Shown: positions 18,865 to 28,060, counted from the first letter of the stretch. The stretch: 64,000 nucleotides of DNA from Sphingomonas sp. PL-96 (GCF_020707215.1 NZ_JAJFET010000005.1:62001-126000); one strand, 5' to 3'. Made by a program: numbers and translations. The notes: a model not told the origin generated them from the sequence alone.

Positions 18865-19228
18865 GATGCCGCCTCGTACCCACGCTCAACGATCAAACTG
18901 GCCCCTTTTATGGCGGCGCTGCCGATCCCGCCGGAGAAGCTCAGCTAGGCTCGATCTAAGGGCTTTAGCTGGCTCCAGCTCGTCCATCTTCGGAGGGGAT
19001 TTTTTAGCACACCCTATGCGGCGAGCCCGCAGGTAAGTGTCGGAAACTACTCGCCAATCTTGTGATACATCGACTGCGCCAACGTGTGACAATGTTAAGC
19101 TACTGTTTCAACTCGCTAATCTTTTGGAAGGCGAGGCTCGATTTCGTTTTCCTACAGCCCCGGTGAGCGGCTATCCAGACCTCGCCTTGTGAAGCGCGAC
19201 CACGCTCCTCCCGATGACGGAGAGCGTG
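18865..19228. other. Intergenic stretch without a supported gene
   Basis: No ribosome-binding-site-supported or family-like frame was found. A 68-codon minus-strand frame (18886-19092) has an arginine-rich end, but nothing else supports it. The stretch separates the HNH gene from the integrase module. Confidence 0.4.
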
Positions 19229-19516
19229 ATGTACTTCGAATATCTGACAATCCGTATCAGCCCGAATATGCGTGCAGAGCTGCTCGCGCATGTTGCGCAG
19301 ATCGACTCCGACCCGAGCAAATTCGTGCGGGAGCTCATCGCCCGCGCACTCTCGACAGCGCGCGACGCGAAGGGGGAAATGCAGCGGCAGGTGCTCTTCT
19401 GCGCGGTCGCATTGGACTACCTTCTGGAAGTCCAGGAGGCCCCCTCGCTACGTCAGAAGGCAATCGACGACTGGAAGAAGATCGTCGCGGAATGGGAGCG
19501 GCCCAGTGGCGATTGA
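19229..19516 (+). CDS. Small RHH-like hypothetical protein of the integration module
   Basis: This 95-residue protein begins MYFEYLTIRISPNMRAELLAHV, continues with SDPSKFVRELIARALSTARD, and ends in a helical tail. The short strand followed by two helices resembles ribbon-helix-helix regulators, though it is not a clear match. ATG at 19229 is preferred over 19214 because GGAGAG precedes it. It overlaps the next gene by 11 bp and so is probably co-transcribed with the AlpA-like gene. Confidence 0.55.
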   Translation: MYFEYLTIRISPNMRAELLAHVAQIDSDPSKFVRELIARALSTARDAKGEMQRQVLFCAVALDYLLEVQEAPSLRQKAIDDWKKIVAEWERPSGD

Positions 19517-19730
19517 GCGCACGCCGAAAGCCCTGAAGGCGGGCGCCATCGCGCTCCCGATTGAGCCTCTGACCGTCCGCATACCGGTAGCCGTCCGGCT
19601 CACCGGGATCGGCCGATCCAAGCTCTACGAGTTGATCAAATCGGGCGACGTGGAGACGGTGAAGATCGGCACCGCGACGCTCATCACCATGGCCAGCTTG
19701 CGGCGGCTGGTGGAGCGAGGATCAGCCTGA
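19506..19730 (+). CDS. AlpA/excisionase-like helix-turn-helix protein
   Basis: This 74-residue protein carries VAVRLTGIGRSKLYELIKSGDVETVKIGTATLITMASLRRLVE, the winged helix-turn-helix pattern of AlpA, Xis and MerR-type excisionases. These bind DNA near attachment sites and control integrase or excision. The start is GTG at 19506, with a GGGAG-type ribosome binding site, overlapping the end of the previous gene. Its 3' end overlaps the convergent integrase gene by 9 bp. Placement beside a tyrosine integrase fits excision control. Confidence 0.75.
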   Translation: MAIERTPKALKAGAIALPIEPLTVRIPVAVRLTGIGRSKLYELIKSGDVETVKIGTATLITMASLRRLVERGSA

Positions 19731-20885
19731 GGATGGCATCAGGCTGGTGCAGAAGGCGGCCCACTCGCGCATGAGGGAACGGCGCTTCTCGAGGAAGTCG
19801 GTGCGGCGGTAAGCCGCCTCGACCTTGTTGGGGATCGCGTGCGCGAGGGCGGCCTCGGCTACCTCGCCAGGGTAGCTGGTTTCCTCCGCGACCCAGTCGC
19901 GGAAGGCCGAGCGGAAGCCGTGGACCGTGACGCCGGTTTCCATGTCCCGCATAACCTTGAGCAGCGTCATATCTGAAAGCTGATTCTTGAGCCGCTGGCC
20001 GGGAAAGACCAGATCGCTGCACGGTACGCGGAGCGCTTCGGCGCGCCGGAACACGTGGATCGCTTCGGGTGCGAGCGGCACGTGGTGGACCCGGCCCATC
20101 TTCATACGGTCGGCCGGAACGGTCCACATGCCGGCTTCCAGATCGACCTCATTCCAGGTTGCGCCACGTATCTCGCCGGAGCGCGCCGCCGTCAGGATCA
20201 GGGCTTCCATGGCGAGCCTTCCCACCGACGATCGCTCACGCAAACGGGCGATCAGCTTGGGAACGTCGGTGAACGGCATGGCAGCGAAATGGCCGTCCTT
20301 GCGCGGCTGGCGCGGCAGCCCCTTGGACAGCGAGCGCATCGGCGCTTCGGTTGGGCGATAGCCCTTGGCGTAGCTCCAGTCGAGGACGGCGCCGATGCGC
20401 TGACGGACGCGCCGGGCGGTTTCCGGCTTTGCCAGCCAGATCGGCGCGAGCACGTCGCGAATGATCGGGCCTTCAATGTCGTTGACGAGCCGATCGCCGA
20501 GTTTGGGAAAGGCGTAGGTCGTCAGCGTGTTGATCCATTGATCCTGATGCTTGCCGTTTTTCCAGGCGGCCTTGTGCTCCTCGTGCACGAGCGTCGCAGC
20601 CTCGCGGAAGGTAGGGACTGGATCTTCGACCTTCTTGCGTTCGGCGATGGGATCGATGCCTTGCGCAATCTGCCGCCGCAGCTCCGTTGCCTTAGCCCGG
20701 GCCTCGGCGAGGGTCAGCACCTTGAGCGAGCCGATGCCTATGTCTCTACGCTTGCCATCGATCCGGACGCGAACCATCCAGCTCTTTGCGCCCCCGTCCG
20801 TCACCCGGAGCATGAGTCCGTCGCCGTCCACGTATCGGCCCGGCTCGGTGATGGCCTTGATCTTCATCGCAGTCAGCTGACCCAT
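19722..20885 (-). CDS. P4-type tyrosine site-specific integrase
   Basis: This 387-residue protein has a DUF4102 arm-binding N terminus (YVDGDGLMLRV, then SLKVLTLAEARAKA), a SAM-like core-binding domain (~92-180) and a tyrosine-recombinase catalytic domain. The catalytic residues seen are Arg235 (TAARSGE), Lys262, His322 and Arg325 (VHGFRSAFRDW), His349 and Tyr359. All are present, so the enzyme is probably active. GGAGAGG precedes the start at 20885. It lies 148 bp downstream of tRNA-Ser on the same strand, the classic arrangement for an island integrated into a tRNA 3' end. Cargo therefore extends toward lower coordinates. Confidence 0.95.
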   Translation of the reverse strand: MGQLTAMKIKAITEPGRYVDGDGLMLRVTDGGAKSWMVRVRIDGKRRDIGIGSLKVLTLAEARAKATELRRQIAQGIDPIAERKKVEDPVPTFREAATLVHEEHKAAWKNGKHQDQWINTLTTYAFPKLGDRLVNDIEGPIIRDVLAPIWLAKPETARRVRQRIGAVLDWSYAKGYRPTEAPMRSLSKGLPRQPRKDGHFAAMPFTDVPKLIARLRERSSVGRLAMEALILTAARSGEIRGATWNEVDLEAGMWTVPADRMKMGRVHHVPLAPEAIHVFRRAEALRVPCSDLVFPGQRLKNQLSDMTLLKVMRDMETGVTVHGFRSAFRDWVAEETSYPGEVAEAALAHAIPNKVEAAYRRTDFLEKRRSLMREWAAFCTSLMPSSG

Positions 20886-20899
20886 GACACCTCTCCAGT

Positions 20900-20929
20900 C
20901 CCACCACTTGTCTCACCAGAAGTGGTGGG
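20900..20929. promoter_or_regulatory. Inverted repeat upstream of the integrase
   Basis: CCCACCACTT and AAGTGGTGGG form a perfect 10-bp inverted repeat around a 10-base spacer, 15 bp before the integrase start. It could be an arm-type integrase site or an autoregulatory operator. Confidence 0.5.
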
Positions 20930-20965
20930 CACGGGTGGATAGCTGTGGATGCGAGCGGACGCCCC

Positions 20966-20989
20966 AACAGCCAAGAACTGGCTGTTTTT
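20966..20989 (+). terminator. Rho-independent terminator (plus strand)
   Basis: AACAGCCA and TGGCTGTT pair around AGAAC and run into a T-tract. It lies between integrase and tRNA and would stop plus-strand transcripts heading toward the tRNA gene. Confidence 0.55.
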
Positions 20990-21032
20990 AGCGGGTTTTT
21001 CTGGATTTTAGAAGGCCCAGAAAGGGCGTAAG

Positions 21033-21123
21033 TGGCGGAGCGGGAGGGATTCGAACCCTCGATACGGTTTTGCCGTATACTCACTTTCCAGGCGAGCGCC
21101 TTCGACCACTCGGCCACCGCTCC
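21033..21123 (-). tRNA. tRNA-Ser (anticodon GGA)
   Basis: Read on the minus strand, the acceptor stem GGAGCGG (21117-21123) pairs with CCGCTCC, followed by G and an encoded CCA (21033-21035). The anticodon loop is CTGGAAA, with the anticodon at 21087-21089. A long variable arm and GGTTCGAATCC in the T arm are present, as expected for a class II serine tRNA. A short GCCC/GGGC hairpin follows its 3' end. The 3' end is the probable integration target of the adjacent integrase. No second copy of it occurs elsewhere in the window. Confidence 0.95.
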
Positions 21124-21225
21124 GCATGCTCTGGAAGGCGGCCCGTACCGCGCGGCGCGCCGGGGCGCAAGGCTCGTTGCGCGTGTGGTGTTGCATGGAT
21201 CGGGTGGCACGTGCCACGCTGGAGC

Positions 21226-22125
21226 ATGATGATCGCCGCGCTCCCGCTCGCCCTGCTCGCCCTGAATGGCGCGGCATCTGCCGCCGCCCAGATATCGACA
21301 CCGCCACCGGCACCATCGCCATCGGAGCCGGTCGCGGCGGATTGGCGACCGATCCCGGACGACGAGCTGCTGGTGGTGCGCCTGGCGGGCGATCGGCGGG
21401 TGGTGATCCGGCTCGCACCCGCAGCCGCACCGGTGCATGTCGCCAACATCCGCGCGCTCGCGCGGGCGCATTGGTGGGACGCGACGAGCGTGTACCGGGT
21501 CCAGGACAATTATGTCGCGCAATGGGGCGATGTAACCGAAAAGAAGCCGCTGCCCGCGGCTGTCGTCCCGAACCCACCTGCGGAATATGCGATGGCGTCG
21601 CCCAGGTTGGCAGCCACGCTCACGCGCACCGATCCCTATGCGCGGCGCGCCGGCTTCACGGCCGATGGCTGGCCGGTGGCGGGCGGAAGCTGGGATGCGG
21701 ACGATAAATCGGCATGGCTGCCGCATTGCTATGCCATGGTCGGGGTCGCGCGGGACCTGGCGCCCAGCACCGGCAGCGGGGCGGAGCTCTATGCGGTGAT
21801 CGGACACGCCCCGCGCCACCTGGACCGCAACATCGCCGTGGTTGGCCGGGTGATCGAAGGCATCGAGCATCTGTCGGCGCTGCCGCGCGGCACCGGCGAC
21901 CTGGGCTTCTACAAGACGCAAGAGGAGCGCACGCCGATCCGCAGCGTCCGGCTGGCCAGCGACCTGCCGTTGGCCGATCGCCCGCGCTTTGACTATCGCG
22001 CGACCGACAACCCGCGCTTTGCTGCCTATGTGCACGAGCGCGAGAACCGGCAGCCGCCCTTCTTCACCGTGCCCGCGGGCGGCGCGGACATCTGCAACGT
22101 GGCGCTGCAGATACGGCGGCGGTAA
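21226..22125 (+). CDS. Periplasmic cyclophilin-type peptidyl-prolyl isomerase
   Basis: This 299-residue protein has a signal peptide ([20 protein letters not shown]) and then a cyclophilin-like fold. [33 protein letters not shown] stands in for the usual FHRV/QGGD region, and the later part includes [24 protein letters not shown]. It would catalyse proline isomerisation in the periplasm. Several residues differ from the classic cyclophilin active site, so activity may be changed. GGAGC precedes ATG at 21226. It is the first core gene next to the island. Confidence 0.75.
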   Translation: MMIAALPLALLALNGAASAAAQISTPPPAPSPSEPVAADWRPIPDDELLVVRLAGDRRVVIRLAPAAAPVHVANIRALARAHWWDATSVYRVQDNYVAQWGDVTEKKPLPAAVVPNPPAEYAMASPRLAATLTRTDPYARRAGFTADGWPVAGGSWDADDKSAWLPHCYAMVGVARDLAPSTGSGAELYAVIGHAPRHLDRNIAVVGRVIEGIEHLSALPRGTGDLGFYKTQEERTPIRSVRLASDLPLADRPRFDYRATDNPRFAAYVHERENRQPPFFTVPAGGADICNVALQIRRR

Positions 22126-22454
22126 CGGCGCGATCGCTCGGCTGGGCGAGCGTCCGGATTCCACGGGGTTGCTGCCTTGGGCGCCGGCCATGCACGGGTG
22201 CGGAGTCATGACCGGCTGCGTTCCGGGCCCTGGGCTCCGGCCTGCGCCGGAGCACGCTGGGTAGCCTCAGGCGCGCGCCGACGCCCGGTACGTCAGAGCG
22301 GGATGACGGAGAATATGCCCGATCGTGAAGCGCCATTGCGCGCAACCGGAATGGCGTGCCGAACGACCGATTCCAGGCGCTTCGGCAAGCTCAGCCCCGC
22401 CTCAGCACAAACGACTCTCTTCGATGTCGTTCGGCCCTGGAGCTGTCTACCGCC
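22126..22454. repeat. Intergenic stretch with REP-like remnants
   Basis: There is no coding frame. An imperfect stem (GCTCCGGC with GCCGGAGC) lies near 22230-22255. The segment 22379-22413 (CTTCGGCAAGCTCAGCC, then CTCAGCACAAACG) resembles the palindromic family seen again at 54464-54664. Confidence 0.5.
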
Positions 22455-23036
22455 TCAGCGGCCGACCCAGTCGGCCACTTCGACGGCAACCTGATTGGCC
22501 GCCTGGTTGATCGCGGGCGCGACCGTTGCCGCGTCGATGGCGGTGACCGGAACGCGAGCCTCGAAGCGGCGCTTCTCCACCGCGCCCGGGCGATCGATTC
22601 GGATCAGCGCTGCGTCAAACGTCACCACCGCCTCGCTGGTGGTCGCGTCCATCCCGAAGCTGCGCAGCTCGCCCGACAATTGCGAACTGGGGTCCACGCT
22701 CGACTGGCGGAGACTCAGCACCACCCGGCCGGTGCGCGTCGTCACCGTATCGCTCAGCAGCCGCGCGAACAGCCGGCCGGGCTGCTCGACCCATTGCGCG
22801 TCCTTCACATAGGCGAGCGACGTGTCGGTCGAGTGCACCGGCACCCGCGTCACCGCCAGCTCCTGGGGCACGCTGGGGACGGAGATCAGGATCGACTTGG
22901 CCGCTCCCGAATCCTGCGCGGTGCCGACCGGAACGGCCTGGGCCGGCGTGAGGGTGAGCAGCGAGGGCGGCGGCTCGGCGCCCAGGCGGATGCAGGCGGA
23001 CAGCGGCAGCAGCGCGAGAATGGCGAGCTTCTTCAT
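22455..23036 (-). CDS. ABC-transport auxiliary lipoprotein (PqiC/MlaC-type position)
   Basis: This 193-residue lipoprotein has the signal and lipobox MKKLAILALLPLSAC at the N terminus, then an ABC_trans_aux (PqiC-like) domain with VPSVPQELAVTRVPVHS and GRLFARLLSDTV. It is the last gene of the MCE operon and probably anchors or accepts lipid in the outer-membrane part of the transporter. ATG at 23036 was chosen because the signal peptide starts there. Confidence 0.82.
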   Translation of the reverse strand: MKKLAILALLPLSACIRLGAEPPPSLLTLTPAQAVPVGTAQDSGAAKSILISVPSVPQELAVTRVPVHSTDTSLAYVKDAQWVEQPGRLFARLLSDTVTTRTGRVVLSLRQSSVDPSSQLSGELRSFGMDATTSEAVVTFDAALIRIDRPGAVEKRRFEARVPVTAIDAATVAPAINQAANQVAVEVADWVGR

Positions 23037-23044
23037 GAATTCCC

Positions 23045-24010
23045 TCACTTGCCTTCGTAGTCGGGCAGCTTCTGCCGGCCGATGATCGAGCTTGCACCAC
23101 CCTGGTCGACCCGCTCGGCGACCGCGGCCAGCGCCGTGGTCATCTGGCGCAGGTCGGACACCAGCTGGCCGACCTCAGGCACGGTGCGCTTGGAGAAGGT
23201 CTGCAGGCCCGGGCGCGCGTCGCCGATCGCGTCGTTCAGCGTGTCGGCGCTGCGTTGCGCCGACTGGATCGTGCGGTTCAGGTTCTGGAGAGTCGGACGC
23301 ACGTCATTGGCGAGCACGCCGTTGCTGGTTTCCGCCAGCTGGCCGATCTGCTCGGCAGCGACGCCGGCACGCTGGATGGCGATGCGGGTCTCGGCAAGCG
23401 TGGCGGCGATCTCGGGGCCCCGGTCCGCCAGCGCGTCGGTCAGGCGATTGGTGTTCTCCAGGATCGCGGCGATCGAGTTCTGGTTGCGGTCCGACAACAG
23501 CTCGGTCAGCCGCTCGGTGAGCGAAGTCAGCCGCTCGAGCAGGCGCGGCGCCGAGCTCAGGATCGCGCCGAGGCCGCCCGGACGGGTCGGGATCACCGGC
23601 ACGCCCATCGGGCAGGAGGTTTCCGGATGCACCGGGGGACAGGCGATCGGCGGCGCACCCTTGACCGCGCCGTCGAGCGCGATCTGGCTGACGCCGGTAA
23701 AGCCCACGCCTTGGATGGTGGCGGTGGTGCCCTCCAGGATCGGCACGCCTTCGTTCACCGAAATGCGCACGCGCACGAGCGACGGATCGGGCTTGAACAG
23801 CGCGATTTCCTTCACCTGGCCGGACGGCACACCGGAAAAGGCGACAGGCGAGCCCTTGTTGATGCCGTCCACGGCCTGTTTGAAGAAGATGTCATATTCC
23901 AGCTCGTCGGCACCGTTCACGCGGGCGAGCCAGACGGTGAAGATCGCCAGCACGGCGAGCAGGATCAGCACCACCGCGCCGACCAGGACATGGTTCGATC
24001 GGGTTTCCAT
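23045..24010 (-). CDS. MlaD-family MCE substrate-binding protein
   Basis: This 321-residue protein starts METRSNHVLVGAVVLILLAVLAIF, one membrane anchor, followed by an MCE domain (~38-120; YDIFFKQAVDGINKGSPV, then GVPSGQVKEI and IQGVGFTGVSQIALDG). The C-terminal ~180 residues are a long helical, coiled-coil region. It would form the periplasmic MCE ring that ferries lipids across the envelope. It is third in the operon, 7 bp after the ATPase gene. Confidence 0.9.
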   Translation of the reverse strand: METRSNHVLVGAVVLILLAVLAIFTVWLARVNGADELEYDIFFKQAVDGINKGSPVAFSGVPSGQVKEIALFKPDPSLVRVRISVNEGVPILEGTTATIQGVGFTGVSQIALDGAVKGAPPIACPPVHPETSCPMGVPVIPTRPGGLGAILSSAPRLLERLTSLTERLTELLSDRNQNSIAAILENTNRLTDALADRGPEIAATLAETRIAIQRAGVAAEQIGQLAETSNGVLANDVRPTLQNLNRTIQSAQRSADTLNDAIGDARPGLQTFSKRTVPEVGQLVSDLRQMTTALAAVAERVDQGGASSIIGRQKLPDYEGK

Positions 24011-24017
24011 CAGCCTC

Positions 24018-24827
24018 TCAAGCCCCCTGTGCCTGCCGCGCCTCGGCGCTGCTGGCGCTGGCCACCGCGGCACGCCCGCGAGGCCCTCTGAAATATTCCT
24101 GGATCCACGGATGGTCCAGCGCGAGAAGTTCGTCGATCGTGCCGACGGCGATCACCTTCTTGTCCGCCAGCACCGCCACCCGGTCGCAGATCGCGTAGAG
24201 CGTATCCAGGTCGTGGGTGATCAGGAAGACGGTAAGGCCCAGCGTCCGCTGCAGCGACTTGGTAAGTTCGTCGAATGCCGCGGCGCCGATCGGGTCGAGG
24301 CCTGCGGTCGGTTCGTCGAGGAACAAGAGGTCGGGGTCGAGCGCCAGCGCACGGGCGAGGCCGGCGCGCTTCTTCATGCCGCCCGACAGCTCGGCCGGAT
24401 ATTTGGGCGCAGCCTCTGCCGGCAGGCCGGTCATGACGACCTTGTAGGTGGCGATCTGCTCCAGCAGCGCCTCGCTCAGCCCGGGGTAGAATTCGCGCAA
24501 GGGAACCTGGACGTTCTCGCCCACCGTCAGCGTCGAGAACAGCGCCCCGCCCTGGAACAGCACGCCCCAGCGCTTGCGGATCTCGGTCGCCTCGGTCTCC
24601 TCGCGGCCCAGCGTCTGCTCGCCGAATACCGAGATATCGCCTTCGGCCGGCGTCTGCAGGCCGATGATCGAGCGCATCAGCACCGACTTGCCGGTACCCG
24701 ATCCACCGACCACGCCCAGGATCTCGCCGCGCCGCACGTCCAGGTCGAGGTTGTCGTGCACGACCTGCTCGCCGAACACGTTCTTCAGGCCCCGCACGCG
24801 AATGACGGCTTCCTGCTCTGCCGTCAT
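24018..24827 (-). CDS. MlaF-type ABC transporter ATP-binding protein
   Basis: This 269-residue ATPase has Walker A GGSGTGKS, Walker B LLFLDEPTAGLD, signature LSGGMKKR and the H-loop LITHD. It matches the MlaF subfamily of lipid-transport ATPases. Its ATG at 24827 overlaps the stop of the permease gene by 4 bp, so translation is coupled. It powers the MlaE-like permease encoded upstream. Confidence 0.93.
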   Translation of the reverse strand: MTAEQEAVIRVRGLKNVFGEQVVHDNLDLDVRRGEILGVVGGSGTGKSVLMRSIIGLQTPAEGDISVFGEQTLGREETEATEIRKRWGVLFQGGALFSTLTVGENVQVPLREFYPGLSEALLEQIATYKVVMTGLPAEAAPKYPAELSGGMKKRAGLARALALDPDLLFLDEPTAGLDPIGAAAFDELTKSLQRTLGLTVFLITHDLDTLYAICDRVAVLADKKVIAVGTIDELLALDHPWIQEYFRGPRGRAAVASASSAEARQAQGA

Positions 24828-25930
24828 ATCCAGCCGATCCGTTCGAAGAATACCGCAAAGAAGGCGTCGAGCACGATCACCAGGAAGATCGCCTGCACCA
24901 CCGCGGAGGTGGTGCGCAGGCCGACCTGCTCCGCATCGCTTTCGACCTGCATCCCCTGAAAACAGCCGGAAACCGCGATGATGAGGCCGAACACCGGCGC
25001 CTTGATCATGCCCACGTACAGGTCGGTGATCGGCACCACCTCGCGCAGCCGCTGGATATAGGTGACGGGCGGGATGTCGAGCGTCGCCCAGCACAGCAGG
25101 CAGCCGCCAAGGATCGCGATCATCGAGGCATAGAAGCCGAGCAGCGGCATCATCAGCACGGCCGCCAGCGTGCGCGGCAGCACCAGCGCCTCCATCGGCG
25201 ACACGCCGATGGTGCGCATGGCGTCGATTTCCTCGGTCAGCTTCATGGTGCCGAGCTGCGCCGCGAACGCCGAGCCCGAGCGCCCCGCGACCATGATCGC
25301 GGTCATCAGCACGCCCAGCTCGCGCAAGGTGATGCGGCCGATCAGGTTGATCGTGAACACCTCCGCGCCGAACTGGCGCAGCTGCACCGCGCCCTGCTGC
25401 GCGATGACGATGCCGATCAGGAAGCTCATCAGCCCGACGATCGGGAGCGCCGAGACGCCGACCACTTCGAAGCGCTGCACCGTGGCATTGAAGCGGAAGC
25501 GGCGCGGGTGGCGGATGACATTTCCGGCGGCGATCACCGTTCCGCCCAGGAAGCCCAGCAGCCCCACCAGCGTGCGCAGCGAGAGGATGGTAGCGGTGCC
25601 GAGTTCGTCCAGCACCCGCTTCACCGGCGGCAGCGGCCTGGCCTTCTGCACCACCGGCTGGTCGGCTTGCGAGACCTGGTCAAACAGGTGGTGGCTGTCC
25701 TCGTTCAGCCCCTCGATCTTGGCATCACGGGTGGCGGCGAATCGGTGCACGATCCAGGCACCGACGGTGTCGATGCGCCGCACGCCCGACAGGTCGATGC
25801 GATCGACTTCCCCGCCATAGCTGCCCAGCCGGTCGGGCAGATCTTCCAGTTGCGCCAGGGTCAGTTCCCCGGTGAACCGGAGCACACGCTGGTCCTGGGG
25901 ATCAGGGGCAAAATCGACGGCCACAGTCAT
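24824..25930 (-). CDS. MlaE-type ABC permease with N-terminal STAS-like domain
   Basis: This 368-residue protein has an N-terminal ~95-residue STAS-like region (VDRIDLSGVRRIDTVGAWIVHRF) and then an MlaE permease with about five membrane segments (GVSALPIVGLMSFLIGIVIAQQ, then ITLRELGVLMTAIMVAGRSGSAFAA). ATG at 25930 is best spaced from GGAG; ATG 25936 is an alternative. It is the first gene of the MCE operon. The STAS fusion places in one chain what E. coli splits between MlaE and MlaB. Confidence 0.9.
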   Translation of the reverse strand: MTVAVDFAPDPQDQRVLRFTGELTLAQLEDLPDRLGSYGGEVDRIDLSGVRRIDTVGAWIVHRFAATRDAKIEGLNEDSHHLFDQVSQADQPVVQKARPLPPVKRVLDELGTATILSLRTLVGLLGFLGGTVIAAGNVIRHPRRFRFNATVQRFEVVGVSALPIVGLMSFLIGIVIAQQGAVQLRQFGAEVFTINLIGRITLRELGVLMTAIMVAGRSGSAFAAQLGTMKLTEEIDAMRTIGVSPMEALVLPRTLAAVLMMPLLGFYASMIAILGGCLLCWATLDIPPVTYIQRLREVVPITDLYVGMIKAPVFGLIIAVSGCFQGMQVESDAEQVGLRTTSAVVQAIFLVIVLDAFFAVFFERIGWI

Positions 25931-25992
25931 CACCATGCTCCATCGGCGATTTCCTCTGGAACGGCAAGGCGCGAGCTTGCAGAGACGCAGCA

Positions 25993-26667
25993 ATGCAGCG
26001 TCTCGCAATCTACGACATGGACCGGACCATCACGCGTGCCGGCACCTGGACCCCGTTCCTGCTCCATACGCTGGAGGGGCGTCAACGCTGGCGGGTGGCA
26101 CTGCTGCCGGTCGCGGTACTGCTGGCCGCCGGCTATGCGAGCAAGCTCTACAGCCGGGGGCGGCTGAAGGAACTGACGCACCGGCTGATGCTGGGCCGCG
26201 CGGTGCCCGCGGACACGCTCAAGACGCTGTCGCATCGATTCGCCGAGCATACGCTGCGAAAGGGCGTGTTCGCCGATGCCGTGAAGCAGATCGCAGCCGA
26301 TCGTGCCGAAGGGCGCACGCTGGTCCTCGCCACCGCCTCGTACCGCTTCTACGCGGCGGAGATTGCGGCACAGCTGGGCTTCGACCATGTCATCGCCACC
26401 GATACAAAGCTGAGCGAGGCGGGCGCACTGCTGCCGCAGATCGACGGCGAGAATTGCTACGGCCCCGGCAAGCTCCGGATGATCCAGTCCTGGTATGCCG
26501 CGCAGGGGCTGCGGCGCGAGGACACGGAGGTCCGCTTCTACAGCGACCATGTCTCGGACGCGCCGGTGTTCGAATGGGCGGACGAGCCGGTGGCGGTAAA
26601 CGCCCATGCCCCGCTGCGCGCGCTGGCCAGGGCACGCGGCTGGCGCATCCTCGACTGGGCTGCTTGA
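25993..26667 (+). CDS. HAD-IB family phosphatase
   Basis: This 224-residue protein has the HAD motifs YDMDRTIT (Asp8, Asp10), LATASYRFYA and a YSDHVSDAPVF loop, placing it in the PSP-like HAD-IB subfamily. A hydrophobic stretch at ~35-55 may associate with the membrane. It probably dephosphorylates a small substrate or lipid head group. It is divergent from the MCE operon, 62 bp away. Confidence 0.82.
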   Translation: MQRLAIYDMDRTITRAGTWTPFLLHTLEGRQRWRVALLPVAVLLAAGYASKLYSRGRLKELTHRLMLGRAVPADTLKTLSHRFAEHTLRKGVFADAVKQIAADRAEGRTLVLATASYRFYAAEIAAQLGFDHVIATDTKLSEAGALLPQIDGENCYGPGKLRMIQSWYAAQGLRREDTEVRFYSDHVSDAPVFEWADEPVAVNAHAPLRALARARGWRILDWAA

Positions 26668-26675
26668 GCCAGGCG

Positions 26676-27941
26676 CTATAGCAGCACGTCGACACTGTGG
26701 ATGAACAGGCCGACGAGGCCGCCCACCAGCGTTCCGTTGATGCGGATGTATTGCAGGTCACGGCCGACGGCATTCTCCAGCCGCCCGGTGATGGTGCGCG
26801 CGTCCCAGCCGCGCACTGTGTCCGACACCAGCCGCACGATCGCGTCGCCATAATCCGCCACCGTGCCGACCGCGGCGCGGCGCACGAAGCGGTTGATCGT
26901 GCGGGCGAGCTTGGGATCGCGCTGCAGCGTCTCGCCCAGCTGGCGCAACGCGTCGCCCACGCCGCCCGCCATGGCCCGATCGGGATCGCGCACCAGCCGC
27001 AGCAGCGCGGCACGGCTGCGCTCCCACATGCCGTCCAGCCAGCGCTGCAGCGCGGGATTGGCGATCATGTCCTCCTTGAACTGCTCGACCCGCGCCTGGA
27101 GCGCCGGATCGGACTGGAGGTCGGCGGCGAGCTTGGCGAGCCCTTCCTCCGCCTTGGCACGCAACGGGTGCTGCGGATCCTCGGCGATGTCGTCGGCCAG
27201 CTTGCGCAGGCCGTCGAGGATCTTGTTGGCGAGCGTCTCGTCGAGCCCGGTCCAGCGCAGCACCGATCCGGCACGGTCGTGCACCATCGTGCGGATGACC
27301 TGCTCGTTGGCGTCGACCGCGCGCGCGACGAAGCGGATCATGCCGTCGATCAGCGGCACGTGGCGATCCTCGGCGATCGAGGCCTGGATCGCCTGGCCCA
27401 GCAGCGGCGCAATCTCCGTGGAGCGAAGCCGGCTTGCGATCGCGCCCTTCACCATGCCGCCCAGCCGCTCCTGGTCGAACGACTGGATCATGCTGGCGGC
27501 CAGCCGCGCGGCCCCGTGGCGCAGCCGCCCCTCGCCCCCCACCGGGTTCGCCAGCCAGCGGCCGACGAGCGCCGCGACATCCAGCCGCCGCATCCGGCGA
27601 GCGACCACATGGGCGGTCAGGAAATTGTCGCGCAGGAATACCGCCAGCGTGTCGCCGATGCGGTCCTTGTTGCGCGGGATGATCGCGGTGTGCGGCACCG
27701 GCAGGCCAAGCGGGTGGCGGAACAGCGCGGTGACCGCGAACCAGTCGGCGAGCCCACCCACCATCGCCGCCTCCGCAAAGGCCTGGACAAAGCCCCATCC
27801 GGGGTGCTGCGCCTCCAGCGCGCGGGATGCGAAGAACAGCAGCGCCATCACCACCAGCATGCCGGTAGCAAGGCGGCGCATGCGAGTAAGCGCAGGGGGA
27901 ACGACGCTCCCAGGGCCGGGCGCGCGCGCAAGCAAGGTCAT
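26676..27941 (-). CDS. DUF445 family membrane protein
   Basis: This 421-residue protein has an N-terminal membrane segment (MLVVMALLFFASRALE), the conserved GLADWFAVTALFRHPLGLPVPHTAIIPRNKDRIGDTL block of DUF445, a long helical periplasmic or cytosolic region and a C-terminal hydrophobic segment (GTLVGGLVGLFIHSV). The function of the family is unknown; it is envelope-linked. ATG 27941 starts MTLLARAPG. Its end is convergent with the HAD gene, 9 bp away. Confidence 0.88.
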   Translation of the reverse strand: MTLLARAPGPGSVVPPALTRMRRLATGMLVVMALLFFASRALEAQHPGWGFVQAFAEAAMVGGLADWFAVTALFRHPLGLPVPHTAIIPRNKDRIGDTLAVFLRDNFLTAHVVARRMRRLDVAALVGRWLANPVGGEGRLRHGAARLAASMIQSFDQERLGGMVKGAIASRLRSTEIAPLLGQAIQASIAEDRHVPLIDGMIRFVARAVDANEQVIRTMVHDRAGSVLRWTGLDETLANKILDGLRKLADDIAEDPQHPLRAKAEEGLAKLAADLQSDPALQARVEQFKEDMIANPALQRWLDGMWERSRAALLRLVRDPDRAMAGGVGDALRQLGETLQRDPKLARTINRFVRRAAVGTVADYGDAIVRLVSDTVRGWDARTITGRLENAVGRDLQYIRINGTLVGGLVGLFIHSVDVLL

Positions 27942-28060
27942 GGCGGTGACAATCCCCAACGACGGGGAAGGTTCAAGCGGGGTGCGCCGACGATGGCGGG
28001 AGCCGGGGGTACCCACCCGCACCAACCGGCCGATCATCCCTTCCGCTCGGCTCCGCTTCC

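Noticed and set aside
18886-19092. A 68-codon minus-strand frame between HNH and integrase modules
   Set aside because: No ribosome binding site, no family resemblance; could be a remnant but cannot be supported.
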